From NCBI GenBank assembly GCA_024741835.1, contig JAENRP010000050.1, positions 84,330 through 148,329 on the forward strand: a stretch of DNA of 64,000 bases, written 5' to 3'. This document shows positions 57,696 through 64,000 of this stretch, in pieces. The notes under the pieces are model-generated. The model had not been told where the DNA came from. It did no database searches and saw only the letters and a program-made list of their open reading frames with translations. The stretch is from Diplocarpon mali. Lineage: Eukaryota; Ascomycota; Leotiomycetes; Helotiales; Drepanopezizaceae. Numbering within the stretch: the stretch's first letter is position 1; every line of letters starts with the position of its first letter. The position numbers and the translations under genes were made by a program.

Positions 57696-60600
57696 TTAGT
57701 AAGGTACACGAACGTGAGAGTAATACGTGCCTCCTGGTTCCTTCCCTTTCATACTGAATCTGCCCTTCAATTTATGCCCTGCTACCTTGATCTCGTCTTT
57801 CAGGAACTTCATATGCCTTACTGCCTTGATATTCATCGTGCCTCTCTGCTTACGGTGCAACTCGTGCTTTGAATGAATCTTGTCCTGCTTCTGCCTCCGT
57901 TTCTTCAGATCCTCGTCGTCAATCTCCGAGTCTGTTAAGTCTTCTTGGACGTGGAGTGATTCCCGATCATCCGAAACGATGGAGGACGGTACGGATGTGT
58001 ATTTCGTGATTTCGCCACTAAATGCAGCCCACTGTTCGTCGGTGGAAGTTTCGTGATAGTTGTCAACCTCTTTCTCATAGCCGGGTGCCTCCCGGGGTAC
58101 TTTTACGGGCTCTGGGTCTTCATCTTCAGATTCGTGCTCGCTGGCACATGTTTCACTGCTAGATCCAGTCTTGGTATGTCGAATGGTCCCAAAATCTGAC
58201 ATCGTATCGCTTTTGCAAGAATCATATCCGACAATCTTGCCCTCGCGAACAAGCTCCTTGACCTTCTCTGGCGTTTCTCGCTTCACAACCCGTGTTCGAT
58301 ACCCCTCGGCAACGGTACAGAGCCAAGACTCGTATGTCTCTCGCTCGTTGTTGTTCTTTAGCCATTGCAAGTGCGAATCGTCCATACCCATCTTGAATCT
58401 CACCGTCATTTTGACAGTACCGACCCTTTCTGACTTGACCTTGTCCATCTCGATATTGGAAATGTAGTTTTGCGTCATTTGCTTCGGCATTGGGGTTTTG
58501 TATACAGGGATGTGAAGTGCTGTCTCTTTGTTGTCGACCAGATCGCAGAGCCAGTAGATGGCGTATGCGACTGGCTTACGAGATCCCTTGCTGAAGAACT
58601 CGAGTCTGACCGGGGCTTGGTAACGACGGCGAACAGGAACGATTATTCGATGCTTTTGCATGTCTTTTCCGCCTTCCTTTATTCGTTGTAGATTCCAAGC
58701 CGTACCTTGGGAGTCTTGTTCAATCCACTTCCGGGATATTGAAGACTTTCCGACGTCGGTGTGAATGGCGATGCGGGAACTCTTGAGTAGGCCACTTCTG
58801 TCGTTCTCTACCAGGACTTTGTCGCCGAGAAGCTCAAAAGACCCCAAATCCCAACCAAGGAGATTTCTTGGGAGCTGCAAATCAACAGATCTAAAAAGAA
58901 TAGAGACCATGATTCTGCCGTAACCCATGCCTCCGTCGAGCGCGAAGATTTTGGTTGCTTGGGACGATGTGTGCAAGACCTCGCTTAACTTAATTGTAAT
59001 GGCTCCCAGGATTGAATCATGCTCGCGATTGATACTGTTTCTGCAAGTAATTGTGAATACGGAATTTCGCCAGTCTCGTACGAAACGCTCGGTTTGAGCA
59101 TTGAATATGGGGTTCGATGAATGGACCTTTGTTCGTGTTCTGAAGACAAGTTCATCGTCTTGGAGGATTGTGCAGTACGAAGAAGGCAGCTCTTCCCCCT
59201 CTTCATCCGTGTTCTCGCCAGTGATTTGAGCTGGTGTCCATGGCTGGTAGCTTCCGAAACTCCCCGAAGGTCTCTCGACTTCAAGATTTTCAATTTGGTG
59301 AATAAGGATGGAGCAGATACCAGAAGGGAGTGATGGGTCTGGAGGAGTTGTCGTCACGCCAACCTCCTGCGCGGTAGTGACGGTTCCTTTTTCGTCAGCA
59401 AATTCAGCTCGATCGCGGATCTGAGCAGGAACAGTGTCGTCCTTTCCGTCTGTTTGCATCGACTTTTTGAAGTTTGAGCGAGGGAAGTAACCAATGTCCC
59501 AATATAAGCGACCACTAAGTTTCTCACCCTTGTCGTTTTTTAATTCGTCGGATCTCTCGACAATCTTAGTGGCATAGTCCTTGATCAAATCGCGGAGGTC
59601 AAACACGACATTACCAACCTTATCATCACCTCCTATAGTGTCGGAGTCCCATAATTCGATAGACAGCTTCTCTCCAGCCGTGAGCTGATCTTGGTAGACC
59701 AGTAAGCAGGTCTGTTCGTTCCATGTCGGGTCAAGCTCTTGTTCAATGATTCGCGAGCAGTAGACTGGTTTACCGAATTCTGAATATGCGAGGGTGATGA
59801 ATGGGTCACTCTTTCCAGACTTGTCTTGGGCTGGAATACCTTCAGCACGTTTTAACTTGACATAGATCAATCCAATGGCATCTGTCTCCTTCTTCACGGC
59901 ATCCCCTTGCAAGATTTTGGACATGTCCATGATAAGAGACTTCGGGGCAACGTATATATCGAGAGCAGCGGCGATCGAAGAATTGATGAACCCTGATACA
60001 AGGGGTAGGTCGAGCACGTTGATGCCTTTGGATGTAAGGGGTACAGCAGATGCATCGATCTTTGGAAGTCCCATGAATGTGAACGTAAGGTTTCGTAGAA
60101 AGGGTGGGTTGGGAGTAAGCTGGAAACGGAGACGAATCGTGCCAATGATGCCATTGAGTTCGACAAAGATGGGAAGAGGAACGCCGAACAGTCCTTGGAC
60201 TCCGAGGTAGAAGACGACTTCTAAGTGCAAATTCTTTGCCTTTCCGATAACCCCCTTCGCTGGGATAGCATGATAGGCGAATGATGCCTCGAGGTTGTAG
60301 TATTTCATGTTGGGATCATCTTCACCTTCCAGCTCTCGCTGTTCGGCCTTCTTGTCCTTTTCTTCCTGGCTTAGACCTCCTCCGTTGGCCATTTCCTTTT
60401 CGTGCCCCTCGTCTTTGTCTGCAGATGGGAGAGAGCGTAGAGAGAGGATTTTGAACGGTTGGTCGCCAAGCCCAATAGAAGAAACCTTGACATTCTGGAT
60501 GAGTGATTGAGGGACGGATGCCTGCATGACATCTTCGAGGGTATCTGCCATTGCAGCAAACATCTCGGGGTTGATCAGATTCCAGACAATACCAATTAGA

Positions 60601-61378
60601 GAATTCATCCATTCGACGGATTCCGGGACGAGAGATTCCGTGGCAGCTGTTGCTCTTCGTCGTTCTGCATCCCAATTGACTGCGTTTGCACCTTCTTGGA
60701 CTTTTCGAAGCCAGAGATGAATCCCCGAGGAGAGAATTATGCCGGCGAATATTGACCCGATGAGTCCTTTGAATCTTCCACCTAGAAACATCCAATTAAG
60801 CAAAGCAAGCCCGAAAGTTGCGGCGATTGTTGTATACATAATAGTCCCTTCAAGAGCGTAGATTGACTTGTGGAGATCTGCCACAGGCAGAGGATGATAT
60901 ATAACTTCATGATTCTTTGAGTGGTGTAGAAGGTCTTTTGTCTTATCGGGATTGGCTTCAGGGGGGGCCAGATCGTCGAGTGTAGCTCTGTAATCCTCTC
61001 CCTCTCCACCAGGTAGATGTGGTTTTGGAACTCCTGGTATATCCTTTGGCTGCGGAGCACGATCCGAGTTCAGTCCTGCTATAGGGACTGTGATCTTAGG
61101 TCTCCGAATTGAATCAGCGAAATCTCCATCTACGTCTTGTATAACAACCTCGTTCTTCGTCGTGGGATCTATGACTCGTCTGCGAGATGCGGCCTTTGCT
61201 TTGGCGACTTTCTCAGGATCTTTGCCAGTTGCTGCTTTTGATGCGTCGGCATTTTGAAGGTTCAGTCGTTGTGCGAGCTCTTTTCCAAGTTTTTGAATGG
61301 TAGGAACCTATGGGAATAAGACTTGGTATATTGGGGAAACAGGGTATTTACCTTATTCCTGGCCGAGTATGGAGGCAT
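57696..61378 (-). CDS. SMP/C2 membrane-contact-site protein, Mug190/tricalbin type
   Basis: Exon 1 (61378-61352) encodes only MPPYSARNK. A 44-bp intron follows, and exon 2 (61307-57696) completes about 1212 residues. Two adjacent hydrophobic segments at about 155-200 form a membrane anchor or hairpin. The SMP lipid-transfer domain runs from about ESVEWMNSLIGIVWNLINPE (near 235) to 460. A first C2 domain lies at about 485-590 (with DKSGKSDPFITLAYSEFGK) and a second at about 668-790. A long charged C-terminal region ends HVRVPY. Such proteins, including yeast tricalbins and S. pombe Mug190, bridge ER and plasma membrane and move lipids. The Mug190 assignment rests on overall layout and recall. 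It is divergent from a related gene at 61818. Confidence 0.85.
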
Positions 61379-61817
61379 GGTCATGTACCAAAATGTGAGG
61401 AGCCGGTTCGACAGGCGTAAGATGAGAGATGAAGCTATTCTGAGATTACATACACAGCTTCAGTCTACGTCGATGTAGAGGAAACAAACTTGGCGAAACG
61501 AGACTGTCCAGATTTTCCCCCCTACAAGTGCTGTCGATTTCGTGGTTCTCGTTGGATGAGGGATGCAGATGCGATGACGTCAGGAATTAAGCTTGTCCTT
61601 GATCTGCGGAGATCGACGACTGGGTTCTTTGTGGAGTAATAAAACAATGACGTTGAGAGGCTGACGAGAACTGAAATTGAGCAGGATGATGTTTGCTTCC
61701 TTATTTGATCGAAGATAGAGTCGCCAACTTTGAAATCATTTGCCTGTACGAGGTCAGGCGTCTGAATTCGAATACCACCGCAATCGGAGTCGTCAACACA
61801 ACTCCATCATTATCATC
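61379..61817. promoter_or_regulatory. Shared promoter of two SMP/C2 genes
   Basis: Only 439 bp separate the start codons of the two divergently transcribed, related genes, so regulatory sites are probably shared. No specific binding motif was recognised. Confidence 0.45.
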
Positions 61818-64000
61818 ATGGCAGACGACCAAAACAATACGGGAGCTACTGGAGGTACAATTCCAGCGTCGATACTCCTAGGAAATGAAGAATTTTCAGA
61901 TGTCAGCAATGATCCAGCTTTGACACCTCTCATCAACACCACGATTCCAACGGGAAGACTATACAGTACATGGGAAGGCGTGCAGCCAAAAGATGGGAGC
62001 ATTGCTAGAAAACCTCTGCCCGTCGAAAAAGATCTTCAATACGAGTCTGCAAATCAGACCAACCTCACCTCCCCCTCTACCACAAACTCGAATGTCCATA
62101 CTCCTACGTCTAGCCATGGGTCAGCTCCCACGCCAGCCATCAATAACCCAGACATGACAGCTCCAGAGAACGTATCCAGCTCGTTGTCACCTAACCAGAC
62201 CTCCGAGTCAGACAGACCAGCTCCATATTATGCCAGCAGTCTTCCTCACCCTGTTGAACCAACTCAGTTCGGCCAGGCATACTCTGCTCGAAATCCTCCT
62301 CCGACCGTCGAGGGATTCCACGAGAGCGAAAAGAAGCGACAGGAGGAATCGAGACAATATTTTGCAGAGGGTGCGAACAGCGCAGATAGGCTCAAAAACA
62401 AGGATGAAATTGGTCATGAAACATCAAGAAAGGAAGATGGCGCCAGGGCTGGTGCAACAGAAGATGTGCCCATTGGAGCCGAGAAGTCGAACGTGCTTTT
62501 TCAGCCTACGCCGGATGTCGATCTGAGTATTGCTTTCAAGACGATTCGCAAAGATTCTTTGACAGTTGCATATGTCATATCCGGAGCGATTGTCATTCTG
62601 GACTGGTTATTTATCGGAGGCGGGCTCAGAGGGCTGCTCAAGTCACTATTTCCGGCCACTGGTATCGCTACGGTCATCTATTTTATCCTCATCAACGCAG
62701 GTGAGAGTACAGCGAGCCGAAAGGTAGAAGAGGCGGAACCGAAGGTAGAGAAGTTGAGATATGTCCCGGAATCCGTGGAATGGATGAACAGTTTGGTGGA
62801 AACCCTATGGCATACGCTGCAGCAAGAGCTCTTTGACGGCATTGCGACTCAAATTGACGACACGATCAAGCCGTTCATCCCGAAAGGTGTTCCTGCTACG
62901 GTCAAAATTTCAAAGCTTGGGCACGGTGTCGTTCCAGTTCGAGTGCTGTCTATGAGGTCTCTGCCGGATTCCGAGTTTGGGGAGCTGGCCCCCCAGCATG
63001 GCGATAGGAAAGATGCAACCCCAGCAGAGAATGCGGCAAGGGATAAGGCTATCGAGAAAGAGCAGGGAGGAGTATTCTATAACCTTGAGATTAGTGTTGC
63101 GTACCATGAAGCTCCACTACGACCCAGAACCGAAGCCATGCATGTCGATATTCTCACGATGATCGGACCTGTACCGGTCCCGATATTCGTCCAGGTCAAG
63201 GAGTTTGTTGCTACCATACGAGTCCGGCTTCAGATGCACCCAGACCTCCCATTTCTGAAGCATATGACATTTGCTCTGACAGAGAATCCCAAAGTCAATG
63301 CCTCGGTCTCTCTTGGAGCCCCTTGGGTGTTTGACCTTCTCAACCTGCCCCTGATTGACTCAACCCTCGTATCTCAGATTAATGGAGCTGCCTCTCAGTT
63401 CGTACAACCAAAGTCAATGAGCCTGGATATGACAGTTTACGTTGGTGGATCGGACCAAAAGCTGGAAACTGATGCAATTGGTGTATTATTTGTCAAGATC
63501 CATCGAGCAAGAAATTTGGCTCGTCAGGATTCCAGAGGAGCTGGAGCTGATCCCTATCTTACCATTGCTTTCAGCAAATACGAAAAGCCAATGTATGCTA
63601 CGAGGATCATCAAGGGCGACCGAAACCCTGTCTGGGAGGAGACTGCGATCATTATGATCAAGGCTGAGCATGTTAAACGAAATGAGAATGTCCTGCTTCG
63701 TCTCTGGGACTCTGATACCACCGGCTCGGATGATGTGTCTGGTATCTGTGAGTTTCCGCTTCAGGAGCTGGTCTTAAAGGCGAATGAGATGCAAAAGCGC
63801 GAGGATCAGCTGCAAGGAGATGTCGAGGGCACAGATGCCGAAGGTGTTCTTGAGTGGGAGATAGGGTACTTTCCTCGTGCAGAATTTCACAAAGCTTTGA
63901 GGACTGATGCCTCGGACCCTCGAGATCGACATGGTAACAGGGTGACAGTAGCCGAGGAGGGGAAGACGCAGAATGCCCAGAACACCGTACCGGACCCAAA
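61818..64000 (+). CDS. SMP/C2 membrane-contact-site protein, partial (3' end beyond window)
   Basis: An uninterrupted frame from the ATG at 61818 runs off the window edge (727 codons seen). The first 240 residues are Ser/Thr/Pro-rich and probably disordered. Hydrophobic segments follow at about 249-295. The SMP domain starts YVPESVEWMNSLVETLWHTL at about 312 and extends to about 538. A C2 domain lies at about 551-680 (with RQDSRGAGADPYLTIAFSKYEK and a later LRLWDSDTTGSDD). The order and several blocks match the divergent neighbour, so the two are paralogues of the Mug190/tricalbin type. No intron is seen in this part. The second C2 and C-terminal region should lie just outside the window. Confidence 0.83.
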   Translation, partial: MADDQNNTGATGGTIPASILLGNEEFSDVSNDPALTPLINTTIPTGRLYSTWEGVQPKDGSIARKPLPVEKDLQYESANQTNLTSPSTTNSNVHTPTSSHGSAPTPAINNPDMTAPENVSSSLSPNQTSESDRPAPYYASSLPHPVEPTQFGQAYSARNPPPTVEGFHESEKKRQEESRQYFAEGANSADRLKNKDEIGHETSRKEDGARAGATEDVPIGAEKSNVLFQPTPDVDLSIAFKTIRKDSLTVAYVISGAIVILDWLFIGGGLRGLLKSLFPATGIATVIYFILINAGESTASRKVEEAEPKVEKLRYVPESVEWMNSLVETLWHTLQQELFDGIATQIDDTIKPFIPKGVPATVKISKLGHGVVPVRVLSMRSLPDSEFGELAPQHGDRKDATPAENAARDKAIEKEQGGVFYNLEISVAYHEAPLRPRTEAMHVDILTMIGPVPVPIFVQVKEFVATIRVRLQMHPDLPFLKHMTFALTENPKVNASVSLGAPWVFDLLNLPLIDSTLVSQINGAASQFVQPKSMSLDMTVYVGGSDQKLETDAIGVLFVKIHRARNLARQDSRGAGADPYLTIAFSKYEKPMYATRIIKGDRNPVWEETAIIMIKAEHVKRNENVLLRLWDSDTTGSDDVSGICEFPLQELVLKANEMQKREDQLQGDVEGTDAEGVLEWEIGYFPRAEFHKALRTDASDPRDRHGNRVTVAEEGKTQNAQNTVPDP

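Overview
This window is nuclear DNA from a filamentous ascomycete (Pezizomycotina; the protein flavour suggests Leotiomycetes or Sordariomycetes, but the class is an inference). The signs are densely packed protein genes on both strands, GT-AG introns mostly of 45-140 bp with CTAAC or CTGAC branch sites just upstream of CAG/TAG, compact intergenic spaces, and orthologues of fungal housekeeping genes. A run of 102 N bases shows it is a draft assembly. Exon boundaries below were worked out by hand from splice signals, reading-frame continuity and family conservation.

Layout. 0.2-11 kb: a peroxisomal-type alpha/beta hydrolase (-), a six-BRCT Rtt107/Brc1 repair scaffold (+), ESCRT-II VPS25 (-), a CCDC174-like nuclear protein (-), homoserine dehydrogenase (+), a small single-pass membrane protein (-) and the tRNA m7G46 methyltransferase TRM8 (+). 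10.8-14.7 kb: an Mdm1-type PXA-RGS-PX-nexin-C sorting nexin (+). 14.7-17.6 kb has no protein gene but holds an unusual interrupted tRNA-Gln gene (-). 17.6-28 kb: a NAPE-PLD-like metallo-hydrolase (+), an SRSF1/Srp2-type SR splicing factor (-), kinetochore NDC80 (-), peroxin PEX14 (+) and an HSL-type hydrolase (+). 28.6-30.2 kb: HMG-CoA synthase (-). 30.2-35.6 kb is gene-free and repeat-rich. 35.6-48.8 kb: a large single-pass membrane protein (+), a secreted aspartic protease (-), a METTL21-like methyltransferase (-) and ATG22 (-), separated by long spaces with decayed coding fragments and the assembly gap. 48.9-51.8 kb is an AT-shifted, gene-empty island that looks like a RIP-degraded repeat. 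52.3-55.9 kb: Mediator subunit MED14 (+). 57.7-64 kb: two related SMP/C2 membrane-contact proteins arranged head to head, the second cut by the window edge.

The genes are mostly unlinked housekeeping functions (peroxisome import, endosome and ER contact sites, splicing, chromosome segregation, amino-acid and sterol synthesis). There is no biosynthetic gene cluster.

The most unusual signal is the tRNA-Gln(CUG) gene at 16519-16657. Its D-loop is split by a 50-bp segment with perfect spliceosomal intron signals, and a second, canonical-position intron sits in the anticodon loop. Other points worth checking are a one-base reading-frame conflict at the first PEX14 splice junction, a frame break or tiny intron in the small membrane-protein gene, a 411-bp intron splitting the SWQDLKD signature of the SR protein, and a cluster of MCB-like ACGCG sites upstream of the Rtt107/Brc1 gene.
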